A program made the position numbers and the translations under genes. From Hyphomicrobiales bacterium (lineage in GTDB: Bacteria; Pseudomonadota; Alphaproteobacteria; Rhizobiales; Rhodobiaceae), in contig PKTR01000002.1 of NCBI GenBank assembly GCA_002869065.1, positions 1,468,501 through 1,532,500 of the forward strand: a DNA stretch of 64,000 nucleotides, read 5' to 3'. Positions 19,124-28,890 of this stretch are shown here, in pieces. The notes under the pieces are model-generated. The model had not been told where the DNA came from and did no database searches. It saw only the letters and a program-made list of their open reading frames with translations. Position 1 is the stretch's first letter. The number at the start of each line of letters is the position of its first letter.

Positions 19124-19903
19124 ATGGCTGACAACGACAAACGGGTCGCTCTGATCACCGGGGCCGCGCGCGGCATCGGTCTTGCGACGGCGCGGCGGTT
19201 TCATGGTGAGGGCTGGCGGGTCGTGCTGCTCGACATCGACGCGGAAACGCTAGACGCCGCAATGGCCGAAGCGGATTTCGGTGATGATGCCCTGTCGATC
19301 CATTGCGATGTCGCCGATCCGGCGATGGTCGCGGATGCCTTTGCCGCGATCGACGACTGGGCCGGGCGGCTCGACGCTCTCGTCAACAATGCCGGTATCG
19401 CCGTCTTCAAGCCGATGCTCGAAACGAGCTTCGACGAATGGTCGCGGGTGCTCGACGTCAATCTGAGCGGGCCGTTCCAGTGTACGCAGGCCGCCGTGCC
19501 GCTGATGTTGCGCAATGGCGGCGGCGCGGTCGTCAATATCGGCTCGATATCCGGTCTTAGAGCCAGCACGCTTCGCGTCGCCTACGGCACCAGCAAGGCG
19601 GCGCTTGGCCACCTCACCAAGCAGCAGGCAGCCGAGCTCGGCGGCATCGGCATCCGCGTTAATCTGGTGGCGCCGGGTCCGGTCGAAACGGCGATGGCGA
19701 AGAAGGTGCACACGCCCGATATTCGCGCCGACTATCACAACGCCATTCCGCTAGCCCGATACGGGCTCGAGGACGAGATCGCCGACGCGATCCTGTTTCT
19801 ATGCAGTGAGCGGTCGAGCTATATCAACGGCCAGACGATTGCCGTCGACGGCGGTTTCGATGCAACGGGAATCGGGCTGGTAGCGCTGCGCGAACGCGGC
19901 TGA
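19124..19903 (+). CDS. Short-chain dehydrogenase/reductase (SDR)
   Basis: Classical SDR oxidoreductase of about 259 residues. The nucleotide-binding TGAARGIG is near the N-terminus; an aspartate after the second strand (LLDID) suggests NAD(H). NNAG, the catalytic serine in GSISG, and YGTSK are all present. VAPGPVETAM and DGGF complete the pattern. The start is ATG 19124, with GGGAGG at 19114-19119. The substrate cannot be inferred. It converges with the phytase-like gene, with 12 bases between stops. Confidence 0.9.
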   Translation: MADNDKRVALITGAARGIGLATARRFHGEGWRVVLLDIDAETLDAAMAEADFGDDALSIHCDVADPAMVADAFAAIDDWAGRLDALVNNAGIAVFKPMLETSFDEWSRVLDVNLSGPFQCTQAAVPLMLRNGGGAVVNIGSISGLRASTLRVAYGTSKAALGHLTKQQAAELGGIGIRVNLVAPGPVETAMAKKVHTPDIRADYHNAIPLARYGLEDEIADAILFLCSERSSYINGQTIAVDGGFDATGIGLVALRERG

Positions 19904-19915
19904 CCCTGAGGCCAG

Positions 19916-21037
19916 CTAGAGCGGCGATGCGCCGGTGCTCTCGCGGGTTTCACCCTTGGCCGGCGGGTGCGGCGGATCGAGCAGCTTGAAGCGCAGCAGC
20001 AGGGTGCGCTGCAGGATCGAACGGTTGTCGTCGGAGACGAGCGTGAGGATCGTCGCGCCGGTGCGTGGGTCGCGGTAGGCGTCGAGCCCTTCCATATTGT
20101 CGATCTGGTAGCCGAGATCGGCCTCGACGAGGTCGTTGCCGTCCAGTGTCACGTCGCGGCGCAGTTCGCGGCAGGGGATGCGGCGGATCCGCATGCCGAC
20201 GCCATCGGAAAAATTGAACAGCCGTTCGAGGATGACGAGATCGCCGTCGGGCAGGAAGGCGGCATCGGTGATCGAATAGTCGCCGCGCAGCTTGATGCGG
20301 AAGCTGCCCGATTTGGGCCCGCCGATGATCCAGCCGGGGATGTCGGCAGCCTTGTTGCGGTCGCGTTCGGCGATCGCGATCAGCGCGCCGCCCATCGGGC
20401 AGGCATCGTTCGGCACGGCGATCGATTCCAGGCCGCGATTGCTGCTCAGGCGCGTGATGGCGCGCGGCAGCTTCAGGCGGGCGCCGAGCGAGCGGAAATT
20501 TTCCAGATCGAGCGGGAACGACATGATGCGGTGGTCGCGCTCGAAACTGACCAACAGGCGCGGATCTTTGGCATCGCCGGCAAGTGCCACCGATTCGGCG
20601 TCGGCGTCGCGCACCGACAGCATCGGCCGTGTGTCGTCTGCCATCATTGGAGCGAGGCGCGGATTGCGGATGCCGATCAGCTGGCCGGCGGCATCGAGCA
20701 CGAGACCGGCGTCGAACCAGAAGCCATTGTCGGTGACGGCGACGATGCGGTTACCGTCGTCGAGCGTGATGACGCCGGAGAGCGCGCCGAAATGGCGGTT
20801 ACGCGACCACAACTCGACGCCGCCGAGATACTCCACCCCGCCGAAACGGTATTGCTCGGGATAACCGATGCGGAAATTGGTGAGCGGCTTGACCGACAGG
20901 TCGATCGGCTGCGGTCCGCCAACGAGGCGCGGCGTGCTTTCGGCGCGCGCCGTGCCGGGCGCGGCCACGGAAAAGGTTAGCGCCAAGGCGGTGAACGCGC
21001 CGGCAATCAGCGACCTTCGCCGCCTGCGATCGGTCAT
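19916..21037 (-). CDS. Exported phytase-like esterase-family protein
   Basis: Protein of 373 residues with an arginine-rich signal peptide ([11 protein letters not shown]) that could use Sec or Tat. The remainder resembles the 'esterase-like activity of phytase' family, a predicted beta-propeller: [41 protein letters not shown] and MEGLDAY. The true substrate is not established for this family. Its start overlaps the cobT stop by four bases (ATGA), so it is translationally linked to the cobaltochelatase genes, though a role in cobalamin synthesis is not implied. Confidence 0.82.
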   Translation of the reverse strand: MTDRRRRRSLIAGAFTALALTFSVAAPGTARAESTPRLVGGPQPIDLSVKPLTNFRIGYPEQYRFGGVEYLGGVELWSRNRHFGALSGVITLDDGNRIVAVTDNGFWFDAGLVLDAAGQLIGIRNPRLAPMMADDTRPMLSVRDADAESVALAGDAKDPRLLVSFERDHRIMSFPLDLENFRSLGARLKLPRAITRLSSNRGLESIAVPNDACPMGGALIAIAERDRNKAADIPGWIIGGPKSGSFRIKLRGDYSITDAAFLPDGDLVILERLFNFSDGVGMRIRRIPCRELRRDVTLDGNDLVEADLGYQIDNMEGLDAYRDPRTGATILTLVSDDNRSILQRTLLLRFKLLDPPHPPAKGETRESTGASPL

Positions 21038-22962
21038 CGGGCGCCGCGACGGCGCAGCAGCGGATCCTTGCGCCCTTCCGTGCCTTCCTCGTCGAACAAC
21101 GAGGCGAGCTGGTCGGTGATCGCGCCACCCAGTTCCTCGGCGTCGACAATGGTGACGGCGCGGCGGTAGTAGCGGGTCACGTCGTGACCGATACCAATCG
21201 CGATCAGTTCGACCGGCGAGCGGGTCTCGATCGTCTCGATGACCTCGCGGAGGTGTCGCTCGAGATAATTGCCGGGATTGACCGACAGAGTGGAATCATC
21301 GACCGGCGCGCCGTCGGAAATCACCATCATAATGCGACGGGATTCGGTGCGGGCGAGCAGCCGCTTGTGGGCCCAGTCGAGGGCTTCACCGTCGATGTTT
21401 TCCTTCAGCAGGCCTTCGCGCATCATCAGGCCGAGATTGCGGCGGGCGCGGCGCCAGGGCGCGTCGGCGGCCTTGTAGACGATATGGCGCAGATCGTTGA
21501 GGCGGCCCGGCGAAGCGGGTTTGCCGGCCTGCAGCCAGTTCTCGCGCGACAGGCCGCCCTTCCAGGCGCGGGTCGTGAAGCCGAGGATCTCGACCTTGAC
21601 GCCGCAGCGCTCAAGCGTACGGGCGAGGATATCGGCGCAGATGGCGGCGACCGTGATCGGCCGGCCGCGCATGGAGCCGGAATTGTCGAGCAGCAGGGTG
21701 ACGACGGTGTCGCGGAAATCGGTGTCGCGCTCGCGCTTGAAGGCGAGCGGCTGCATCGGGTCGATGACGACGCGGGTCAGCCGCGCGGGGTCGAGCGCGC
21801 CTTCTTCCTGATCGAAGTCCCAGGAGCGGTTCTGCTGTGCCATCAGTCGGCGCTGCAGGCGGTTGGCCAGGCGGGCGACGACGTGGGCGAGGTGGTCGAG
21901 CTGCTTGTCGAGATAGCCGCGCAGGCGGTCGAGCTCGGCGGTGTCGCAAAGGTCCTCGGCCGCAATCACTTCGTCGAAGCGGGTGGTGTAGACCTTGTAG
22001 TCGAACTCGTTGCGGGCGTTGCGCCTGTCCGGCTCGGGACGCTGCGCCTCGCCGGCGTCTTCGGGGTCGGTCAGCGCGCTATCGTCCTCGAGGTCGTCGG
22101 CATAGCTTTGCTGCGCCTCGCTCTCGCCGGCCTCGTCCTGCTCGCCGGACATCTCCATTTCCTGCTGCGCGGCGGCGTCGGCGCCCTCATTGTCCTCTCC
22201 CTCACCCTCGGATTCGGTGTCGGAGGTGTCGGAGCGATCCGAATCGTCCTCGTTCTCCTCGTCGGGCGTTTCCTCGCCAAGCTCGTCGGCCATGTCGAGG
22301 GAGGCGATAAGGTTGCGGACCTTGGAGGCGAACGCGCGCTGGTTCTCGATGTTGTCGACCAGCGCGTCGAGCGCGTCGGCGGCCTTCTCCTCGACCCAGG
22401 AGCGCCACAGCTCGACCATGCGGGCGGCGCTTTCCGGCGGTTTGATGCCGGTCAGGCGTTCGCGCACGATGAGCGGGATGACCTCTTCAATGGGGGCTTC
22501 GGCGCGGTCGGCGATCTGGTGAAAATTGTTGCGGTGGTAGCGCTCTTCGAGCATCGCGCCGAGGTTCTCGGCAACGCCTTCCATGCGGCGGGCGCCGATC
22601 GCCTCGCAGCGGGCCTGCTCGACCGCGTTGAACATGGCGCGCGCGGTCGGCCCCTGCGGCGACATCGTGTTGTGGACGGCGGCGTTGTGGCAGGCAAGGC
22701 GCAGCGCCATCGAGTCGCCGAGGCCGCGCAGCACGGCGATGTCCTTCGGGCCCGGCTTCCTCGGCGGTTCGGGCAGCCGGGCCTTCTTGTCGGTGATGCC
22801 CGCCGTCTCGGCCGCGAAGCCGACCTCGAGCTCCGGCTCACGCGCGATCGCCCGCATCGTGCCGGTGATCACGCGCTTGAGCGGCTCTGTGGGCGCTTCC
22901 TTGCGCGCGCGGATCGACGACGACGAGCGCGACGCGGGAGGCCGGGATGAGGACGACGGCAT
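21034..22962 (-). CDS. cobT: Aerobic cobaltochelatase subunit CobT
   Basis: CobT, 642 residues, partners CobS and CobN to insert cobalt into hydrogenobyrinic acid a,c-diamide in aerobic B12 synthesis. The C-terminal von Willebrand A domain carries the metal-adhesion motif DNSGSMRG. A long acidic, disordered segment rich in Asp, Glu and Ser sits in the middle, about residues 220-310, as is usual for CobT. ATG 22962 lies 18 bases after the cobS stop. The N-terminal 25 residues are Ser/Arg-rich. Confidence 0.95.
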   Translation of the reverse strand: MPSSSSRPPASRSSSSIRARKEAPTEPLKRVITGTMRAIAREPELEVGFAAETAGITDKKARLPEPPRKPGPKDIAVLRGLGDSMALRLACHNAAVHNTMSPQGPTARAMFNAVEQARCEAIGARRMEGVAENLGAMLEERYHRNNFHQIADRAEAPIEEVIPLIVRERLTGIKPPESAARMVELWRSWVEEKAADALDALVDNIENQRAFASKVRNLIASLDMADELGEETPDEENEDDSDRSDTSDTESEGEGEDNEGADAAAQQEMEMSGEQDEAGESEAQQSYADDLEDDSALTDPEDAGEAQRPEPDRRNARNEFDYKVYTTRFDEVIAAEDLCDTAELDRLRGYLDKQLDHLAHVVARLANRLQRRLMAQQNRSWDFDQEEGALDPARLTRVVIDPMQPLAFKRERDTDFRDTVVTLLLDNSGSMRGRPITVAAICADILARTLERCGVKVEILGFTTRAWKGGLSRENWLQAGKPASPGRLNDLRHIVYKAADAPWRRARRNLGLMMREGLLKENIDGEALDWAHKRLLARTESRRIMMVISDGAPVDDSTLSVNPGNYLERHLREVIETIETRSPVELIAIGIGHDVTRYYRRAVTIVDAEELGGAITDQLASLFDEEGTEGRKDPLLRRRGAR

Positions 22963-22980
22963 GGGCGACGTTCCTGGCGG

Positions 22981-23967
22981 TTACGACAACACGACGTTGG
23001 CAGCCGATTCGGGCAGATCCTTGCCGAAGCAGCGTTGGTAGAATTCGGCGACCAGCGGCCGTTCCATCTCGTCGCACTTGTTGAGGAAGGTGACGCGGAA
23101 GGCAAAGCCGAGATCGCCAAAGATTTCGGCGTTCTCCGACCAGGTGATCACCGTGCGCGGGCTCATCACGGTCGACAGGTCGCCGTTGATGAAGGCGTTG
23201 CGGGTCATGTCGGCGAGGCGGACCATCTTGTTGACGGTCTCGCGGCCCGCTTCGTTCTGGTAGTGCTTGGCCTTCGCCAGCACAATCTCGACCTCGTGGT
23301 CGTGCGGCAGGTAGTTCAGCGTGGTGACGATCGACCAGCGGTCCATCTGGCCCTGGTTGATCTGCTGGGTGCCGTGATAGAGGCCCGACGTGTCGCCGAG
23401 GCCGACCGTGTTGGCGGTGGCGAACAGGCGGAAGGCGGGGTGCGGGCGGATCACCTTGTTCTGGTCGAGCAGGGTGAGGCGGCCCTGCGATTCCAGCACG
23501 CGCTGGATGACGAACATCACGTCCGGGCGGCCGGCGTCATATTCGTCGAAGACGAGCGCGGTGTTGGTCTGGATCGCCCAGGGCAGGATGCCTTCCTTGA
23601 ACTCGGTGACCTGCATGCCCTCGCGGATGACGATGGCGTCCTTGCCGACGAGATCGATACGGCTGATGTGGCTGTCGAGGTTAACGCGCACGCAGGGCCA
23701 GTTGAGCCGCGCGGCGACCTGCTCGACATGGGTCGACTTGCCGGTGCCGTGGTAGCCGGTGATCATGACGCGGCGGTTGCGGGCGAAGCCGGCGAGGATC
23801 GCGAGCGTTGTGTCGCGGTCGAACAGATAGTCGGGATCGACGTCGGGAACGTGCTCGTCGGACGCCGAAAACGCCGGCACTTCCAGATCGGTGTCGAGGC
23901 CGAAGGTGGCGCGCACCGAAATCTTGGTATCCGGCAGGGCTTTGCTCGTGTCGTTGGTCTCAGTCAT
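22981..23967 (-). CDS. cobS: Aerobic cobaltochelatase subunit CobS
   Basis: AAA+ ATPase subunit of the cobaltochelatase, 328 residues. Walker A is GYHGTGKST, Walker B ends in VFDEYDAG, and sensor residues are in [11 protein letters not shown]. It forms a hexameric ring with CobT that energises CobN. GGAGG precedes ATG 23967. cobN and the other cob genes are not in the window. No cobalamin riboswitch is apparent in the 237 bases upstream. Confidence 0.96.
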   Translation of the reverse strand: MTETNDTSKALPDTKISVRATFGLDTDLEVPAFSASDEHVPDVDPDYLFDRDTTLAILAGFARNRRVMITGYHGTGKSTHVEQVAARLNWPCVRVNLDSHISRIDLVGKDAIVIREGMQVTEFKEGILPWAIQTNTALVFDEYDAGRPDVMFVIQRVLESQGRLTLLDQNKVIRPHPAFRLFATANTVGLGDTSGLYHGTQQINQGQMDRWSIVTTLNYLPHDHEVEIVLAKAKHYQNEAGRETVNKMVRLADMTRNAFINGDLSTVMSPRTVITWSENAEIFGDLGFAFRVTFLNKCDEMERPLVAEFYQRCFGKDLPESAANVVLS

Positions 23968-24204
23968 GATGCCTCCGTGCAGGCCGTTTGGCGGCGTGCG
24001 CGTCCTTCTTCAATCGTGTCTGTTGCCACCGTCTCGGGATGGGTGGCCGATCCGTGCGGGGTCATTCCGGTTTTAGAGCGTCTTGCGGGTTTTCGAAACC
24101 ACGCAATGAGCCGTTGCGGTTGGTCTGGTGCCGCCTTCAGGCAGGCGGCGAATGGATGACGGACATACAGGCGCCGTCGGCAGGGCGGGTAGGGCTTCCT
24201 CTGG

Positions 24205-24825
24205 TCAGCAGAAACCAGCCTGTTTAAGTGCGTTATAGGCTTGGATGATCTGGCGCAAGCGTTCCTCCGAACTGCGGTCGCCGCCATTGGCATCCGGGTG
24301 GTGTTTCTTGACCAGCTCCTTGAAGCGGGCCTTGATCTCGGTCCGGTCGGCGGACGGCTCCAGCTTTAGCACGTCGAAGGCGCGGCTCTGGGCGGCGTTG
24401 AGACGGCGCTGGGCGCGCGGTGCGGGGCCGCTGCCCGGCTGACCGGTTTCGCCGAATAGCTGGAACGGATCGTGATAGGTCTCCGACCATCCGGCCTTGC
24501 CGCGCTTTGCGCCACCGGCGGGCTGGGCGGCGCGGTTCACCCCCATGCGCCAGGTCGGTCGATGGCCGATCGTCGCTTCCTTGAGGTAGCGCGCCACCAG
24601 ACTGTCGTCCATGCCGGTGAAGTAGTTGTAGGACTTGTTGTAGAGGCGGACGTGGTCGAGACAGAAATTGAAATACTGGCCCTCGCGGTCGCGGCCCATG
24701 GGCGCGCGATGAGACCCCGGACGCGAACAGCCCTCCCAATCGCAAGTGGGAAAGCTGTCCTTTTCCAGGGTTTCCTTGTCCGGCTTGATGCGGATCTTGT
24801 CGAACAGTTTTGAATCGAGTGCCAT
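24205..24825 (-). CDS. J-domain protein with N-terminal Cys/His segment
   Basis: About 206 residues. The C-terminal 60 form a DnaJ J-domain with the essential HPD tripeptide in KKHHPDANGGD, so it should stimulate a DnaK-type ATPase. The N-terminal half carries a cysteine/histidine arrangement, FPTCDWEGC, SRPGSHRAP and FNFCLDHV, that could bind zinc. It lacks the Gly/Phe and substrate domains of DnaJ. It lies between cobS and a divergent bolA, an order I recall from rhizobia. The client is unknown. Confidence 0.88.
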   Translation of the reverse strand: MALDSKLFDKIRIKPDKETLEKDSFPTCDWEGCSRPGSHRAPMGRDREGQYFNFCLDHVRLYNKSYNYFTGMDDSLVARYLKEATIGHRPTWRMGVNRAAQPAGGAKRGKAGWSETYHDPFQLFGETGQPGSGPAPRAQRRLNAAQSRAFDVLKLEPSADRTEIKARFKELVKKHHPDANGGDRSSEERLRQIIQAYNALKQAGFC

Positions 24826-25034
24826 CGTTCGTAATTATGACGGGTGCGTCGTTCGCGAACAAGCGACGTGCGCGCATGGGCGGGTGTCGCGGGCGCGATA
24901 GCGCAGGTCCGGGGTTGCTCCGTGTCGTGTGCCGCTGGCAGCGGGCTTACCATGCCCTACATAGGCGTCGAAACGGATTTCGAAACGGTTAGCGACGCGA
25001 ATGCGGCGCCGCGCCACAGAAACGGAAGTACCAA

Positions 25035-25328
25035 ATGAGCATGAGAGATCTGATCGAGGCGAAGCTGAAACTGGCGCTTCAGCCGGAAAGCCTTGAGGTT
25101 GTCGACGAGTCCGAGCAGCACGCCGGCCATCTGCCGCGGCACGGCCACGCTGATCAGGGCGGCGACACGCACTTCCGCGTCTTCGTGGTGTCATCGATGT
25201 TCGAGGGCAAGAGCCGGGTCGACCGTCACCGCATGGTCAACGACCTGCTCGGCGAGGAAATGGCCGGCACGCTGCATGCGCTGGCGATCCACGCCACGGC
25301 ACCGGGCGAGCCGACCCGACGGCGGTAG
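25035..25328 (+). CDS. BolA-family protein
   Basis: Protein of 97 residues. Its BolA/KH-like fold shows DESEQHAGH, THFRVFVVSSMFEGKSRVDRHRMVNDLL and a final HALAIHA. BolA proteins pair with monothiol glutaredoxins in iron-sulfur handling and can act as regulators. Two ATG codons (25035 and 25041) are both usable. A strong bidirectional terminator follows. Confidence 0.93.
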   Translation: MSMRDLIEAKLKLALQPESLEVVDESEQHAGHLPRHGHADQGGDTHFRVFVVSSMFEGKSRVDRHRMVNDLLGEEMAGTLHALAIHATAPGEPTRRR

Positions 25329-25361
25329 GGCGGTTCCCGAGTTTTGGCAATCGCAAAGCAA

Positions 25362-25389
25362 AAGGCCGCCCGGCGAACCGGGCGGCCTT
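25362..25389. terminator. Bidirectional terminator between bolA and peroxiredoxin
   Basis: A perfect 12-bp stem (25362-25373 with 25378-25389) encloses a CGAA loop, with T-rich tails on both sides (CTTTTCT on plus, TTGCTTTG on minus). Confidence 0.92.
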
Positions 25390-25430
25390 CTTTTCTGCAA
25401 GCGAGAGTCGAAGCCTCAGGAGGATGCGGC

Positions 25431-26084
25431 TTACAAGCTCTTCTTGGAGAAGTACCAGTCGGTGTACTCGTAGCCCTCATCGGCACGCTTCGCGGCGGCT
25501 TCCGTGGTGCCCGGCGGCGGCACGATGACCTTGTCGCCCGGCTGCCAGGCTTCCGGGGTGGCGACGCCGTTGGCATCGGAGGTCTGCAGCGCGGTGACGA
25601 GGCGGACGAACTCGTCGATCGAGCGGCCGTTCGACATCGGGTAGTAGACCATGGCGCGCAGCACGCCTTCCGGGTCGATGATGAAGGTGGCGCGCACCGC
25701 AGAGGTGTCGCTCGCGCCCGGCTGGATCATGCCGTAGGCGTTGGCCACCTGCATGGAGAGGTCGGCGATGATCGGGAAGTTGATCTTGACGCCAAAGTTC
25801 TCCTCGATGTTCCGCACCCAGGCGATGTGGGCGTAGTGGCTGTCGATCGACAGGCCGAGCAGTTCGCAGTTGAGGGCGGCGAACTGATCCTGGGCGCGGG
25901 CAAAGGCCATGAACTCGGTGGTGCAGACCGGGGTGAAGTCGGCCGGGTGCGAGAACAGCACGAGCCACTTGCCCTTGTAGTCGGCGAGGCTCTTGGGACC
26001 GTGCGTGGTCGGGGCGTTAAAGTCCGGCGCCGGCTTGTTCAGCTGCGGGAAGGCCGGGGCGGCGGGGGCGACTGCGTTTTCCAT
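25431..26084 (-). CDS. Peroxiredoxin, 1-Cys/Prx6-like
   Basis: Thiol peroxidase of 217 residues that reduces hydrogen peroxide and organic hydroperoxides. The catalytic motif is HPADFTPVCTTEF with peroxidatic C54. The extended C-terminal domain with YYPMSNGRS is typical of the Prx6 (1-Cys) class, and no second redox cysteine is apparent. GGAGC precedes the ATG. An AT-rich upstream region suggests its own regulated promoter. Confidence 0.93.
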   Translation of the reverse strand: MENAVAPAAPAFPQLNKPAPDFNAPTTHGPKSLADYKGKWLVLFSHPADFTPVCTTEFMAFARAQDQFAALNCELLGLSIDSHYAHIAWVRNIEENFGVKINFPIIADLSMQVANAYGMIQPGASDTSAVRATFIIDPEGVLRAMVYYPMSNGRSIDEFVRLVTALQTSDANGVATPEAWQPGDKVIVPPPGTTEAAAKRADEGYEYTDWYFSKKSL

Positions 26085-26581
26085 CTGTGTGCTCCGTTTT
26101 GCAAATTAGAATGATTATATAAATATTACAAAATACCGATTTTTGAAGAAGGAAAATCGCCTTGGTACGGTTTGTCGCAGGCGTGGCGAATCTCTTCTTT
26201 ATTTTAATAAGTTAGCTTATTTCTTCGATCTTTCAATCAGGTTTCTGGTTGCCAATTCCGGTATTTTAGGGCCGCAAAGCCAGGGTGTATTTGCGGTCTG
26301 AGCCGTCTTATTCGGAAAACTGAATACCTTTTAAAGGCGTGCTGACGGTCTTTCGCGTGGGCGCGCGATTCCATCCCCGGGATCGCGTGCGCACGCGTTG
26401 GGCGGGGTTTTCGGCGAGGTTTTTTGCCGAAGTGCAAAAGCGTGACGGGCGTCACACCGGGAAATTTCGGGGCGCGCTAGAGTTCAATCATCGACGGGCA
26501 CCAAGGACGAAACGCCCGGCAGGAATTGAACCAGACAGGACATCGACCGGGGGAAGGCCCCGGACACAGAGGAGAACGACA
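26085..26581. other. 497-base divergent, AT-rich regulatory region
   Basis: It separates the peroxiredoxin and the exported His-rich protein. The first 75 bases and the part near 26190-26235 are strikingly AT-rich for this genome, with TATATAAAT and TTATTTTAATAAGTTAGCTTA runs, and should contain the promoters. I could not settle on a -35/-10 pair. The right end carries GAGGAG, the ribosome-binding site of the next gene. No gene is seen. Confidence 0.5.
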
Positions 26582-26950
26582 ATGACCACGATCAGCAAAA
26601 CCGCGATTTCGACTTTCACCGCCGCCGCCCTTCTGGCCGGCTCGCTTGCCGCCACCACCACCTCGGCCTCGGCCGGCATGGCCAACGTCAGCGCCGCGCT
26701 GACCCCGGCGGTCGCGACCACGGACGGTTCCGACGCGAATGTGGTCAAGGTTGGCTGGCGTCATCGCCATCATCGCCGCCATCACTACGGCCCGGCCGCG
26801 GCCGGCCTGGTCTTCGGCCTCGCCACCGGCGCCATGATCGCCAACTCCTATGCGCCGCGTGACTGCTACTGGACGACGATCAAGAAGAAGCGCTGGAACC
26901 GTTACGGTGAGCGCGTGATCATCAAGAAGCGGGTCAAGGTCTGCGATTGA
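26582..26950 (+). CDS. Small exported protein with His/Arg-rich stretch, unknown function
   Basis: Protein of 122 residues with a Sec signal peptide ending at TSASAG. The mature part has a histidine/arginine cluster (WRHRHHRRHHYG, about residues 60-71), a glycine/alanine hydrophobic segment, and a lysine-rich tail with RVIIKKRVKVC. The two cysteines (in PRDCYW and at the end) might pair. Similar short His-rich exported proteins are common in Hyphomicrobiales, but I know of no assigned role; metal binding is a guess. The start is ATG 26582 with GAGGAG upstream, and a terminator follows. Confidence 0.8.
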   Translation: MTTISKTAISTFTAAALLAGSLAATTTSASAGMANVSAALTPAVATTDGSDANVVKVGWRHRHHRRHHYGPAAAGLVFGLATGAMIANSYAPRDCYWTTIKKKRWNRYGERVIIKKRVKVCD

Positions 26951-26980
26951 TCCGATCGGGAACTGACTTCTCGAAACAAG

Positions 26981-27008
26981 AGCCCCGCCATTCTGGCGGG
27001 GCTTTTTG
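26981..27008 (+). terminator. Terminator after the exported His-rich protein gene
   Basis: A perfect 10-bp stem (26981-26990 with 26994-27003, loop TTC) is followed by TTTT and then GCG. Confidence 0.92.
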
Positions 27009-27075
27009 CGTTGAGGTGATGGATTGGCTGAGGGTTTGTCGCTCGTCCGCGCGTGATCCTCCCATCCCCACTCCC

Positions 27076-27216
27076 GTCATCCTCCGGCTCGACCGGAGGA
27101 TCGTTCTCGATCCGGCACGGCCGGGGGGATGGGCACTCAGACTGCTGATCCGGGTGCAAGAGCCAAGACGTCCGGTGACTGGGCTACCCGATCCTCCGGT
27201 CGAGCCGGAGGATGAC
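27076..27216. repeat. 28-base perfect inverted repeat pair
   Basis: The sequence at 27076-27103 is the exact reverse complement of 27189-27216, with 85 bases between. Each arm is itself nearly palindromic (CCTCCGG...CCGGAGG). Short palindromes of this composition are dispersed between genes in many alphaproteobacteria. The 659-base spacer 26951-27609 that holds them contains no credible gene. Confidence 0.85.
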
Positions 27217-27250
27217 GCCATGAGAGGGCGGTAGCCTATAGCCAAATGCT

Positions 27251-27527
27251 GCGGCGTACCGGTCCGAGATGGGCAATGGGCCCCGCGTCAAGCGCGGGGT
27301 GACGGGGAGTGGGTGGGGCCGACATCTGTGCCCGGCAGCCTGCACCGCGTGGCCACTCGCCATAGCCTCTCCGTCGTCATGCCGGACTTGATCCGGCATC
27401 CAATGGCAGAAGCTCCGAGAAAAAGCACCTGCGAATGAAAACCGGCCGTGCTCGACTTCGGCGGCATACCGTTTCGAGATGGGCAATGGACCCCGCGTCA
27501 AGCGCGGGGTGACGGGGAGTGGGTGGG
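27251..27527. repeat. 67-base direct repeat, two copies
   Basis: Copies at 27251-27317 and 27461-27527 agree at 63 of 67 positions. Each contains the palindrome CCCCGCGTCAAGCGCGGGG followed by TGACGGGGAGTGGGTGGG. They are 210 bases apart in the same orientation. Confidence 0.88.
27376..27401. repeat. Short palindromic element
   Basis: An ATGCCGGA...TCCGGCAT palindrome lies between the two 67-base repeats. It is another short intergenic palindrome of a kind familiar from alphaproteobacterial genomes. Confidence 0.6.
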
Positions 27528-27609
27528 TTGGCGCAATGCCCGACAAAAAGCGTTGAACGGCACTCATCGAACCCGAAGGGTTCGCAAGCGCAACTGTGCG
27601 CCGCCCGGC

Positions 27610-28890
27610 TCAAAGCTCGGTCGCGGCGACCGGGGTGATGCGCAACAGGGCGATCCGGTTGGTCTGCTTGCGCAGCACGCGGAAACGGAAGCCGTGGAAG
27701 GTGAAGGCCTGGCGTTCCTCCGGGATCATGCGCGCCTCGTGGATGACGAGGCCGGCGATCGTCGTCGCTTCCTCGTCGGGCAGTTCCCAGTCCATGGCGC
27801 GGTTGAGGTCGCGGATCGGCACGGTGCCGTCGACGATGACCGAGCCGTCGGTCTGCGGGCGCACGCCCTGCACGACCACGTCGTGCTCGTCGGAAATCTC
27901 GCCGACGATTTCTTCCAGAATGTCTTCCAGCGTGACGAGCCCCATCACCTCGCCATATTCGTCGACGGCGAGCGCGAAGTGGACCTTGCGCTTGAGGAAG
28001 GCGTTGAGCTGATCGTGCAGATTGGTGGTGTCGGGCACGAACCAGGGCGTTGTCGCGACCGTCATGATGTCGATCTTCGAGGCGTCCCAGTCGACCGCGT
28101 TCAGGGCGCGCAGGAAGTCCTTGGCGTGCACGACGCCGACGATGTTGTCGGTTTCGCCGCGCCACAGCGGCAGGCGGGTGAAGCTCGACGACAGGATATC
28201 GGCGGTCAGCTTGTCGGCGGGGTCGTCGGCGTTCAGCGCCTCCATCTTGGTGCGATGGACCATGACGTCGGAGACTTCGAGCTCGGAGAGATCCAGCAGA
28301 CCGCCGAGGCGGTCGCGCTCGGCCTTGATGAGACCGCCTTCGAGGTGCTGCAGGTCGACGGCGCCGCGCAGTTCGTCGCGTGCCGAGAGTACCGCGCGGT
28401 TCTCATCGACATGGACGCCGATCATTCCCAGGATGATGCGAACCAGCCATTCGATCCATTTGATGACGGGGCCGAAAACAGCGACAAGCACGCGGATCGG
28501 GCGAGCGACGGCAAGGGCGAAGCGGTCTGGGTCGCCGATTGCCCAGGTCTTCGGCAGCACCTCGGAGAAGATCAGCACCAGCGCCGTCATAATCAACGTC
28601 GCATAGGCGATGCCGGCCTCGCCGAACAGGGTGATGAGCACGCTGGTGGCGAGCGACGAGGCGAGGATGTTGACCAGATTGTTGCCGAGCAGCAGCGTGC
28701 CGATCAGCCGCTCGCGGGCCTGGATCAGATGGGCGACGATGGCGGCGGCGCTGTTTCCGCTCTTGGCCAGGTGATGGATGCGCGCGCGCGATGCCGCCGT
28801 CAGCGCCGTTTCCGAACCGGAAAAGAACGCCGACAGGATCAGCAGGGCGAAGATGGCGGCAACCGTGAGCCAGAGAGCGATGAGTGTCAT
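27610..28890 (-). CDS. HlyC/CorC-type transporter-associated protein (CNNM/CBS domains)
   Basis: Protein of about 426 residues. An N-terminal CNNM (DUF21) membrane domain with about four transmembrane segments, including FSGSETALTAASRAR and FSEVLPKTWA, is followed by a pair of CBS domains (VMVHRTKMEAL, then EVMGLVTLEDILEEIVGEI) and a C-terminal CorC domain (VDGTVPIRDLNR). Relatives are linked to magnesium or cobalt efflux. ATG 28890 overlaps the aroB stop by four bases, so translation is probably coupled. Confidence 0.9.
   Translation of the reverse strand: MTLIALWLTVAAIFALLILSAFFSGSETALTAASRARIHHLAKSGNSAAAIVAHLIQARERLIGTLLLGNNLVNILASSLATSVLITLFGEAGIAYATLIMTALVLIFSEVLPKTWAIGDPDRFALAVARPIRVLVAVFGPVIKWIEWLVRIILGMIGVHVDENRAVLSARDELRGAVDLQHLEGGLIKAERDRLGGLLDLSELEVSDVMVHRTKMEALNADDPADKLTADILSSSFTRLPLWRGETDNIVGVVHAKDFLRALNAVDWDASKIDIMTVATTPWFVPDTTNLHDQLNAFLKRKVHFALAVDEYGEVMGLVTLEDILEEIVGEISDEHDVVVQGVRPQTDGSVIVDGTVPIRDLNRAMDWELPDEEATTIAGLVIHEARMIPEERQAFTFHGFRFRVLRKQTNRIALLRITPVAATEL

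Noticed and set aside
23968..24204. Possible cobalamin riboswitch upstream of cobS
   Set aside because: No B12-box or multi-stem layout could be found in the 237-base spacer.
26100..26125. Iron-responsive (Irr/RirA) operator upstream of the peroxiredoxin
   Set aside because: TTAGAATGATTATATAA has one good half-site only; the palindrome is incomplete.
27010..27609. CRISPR array
   Set aside because: The repeats are only two copies or inverted pairs, with irregular spacing and no cas genes.
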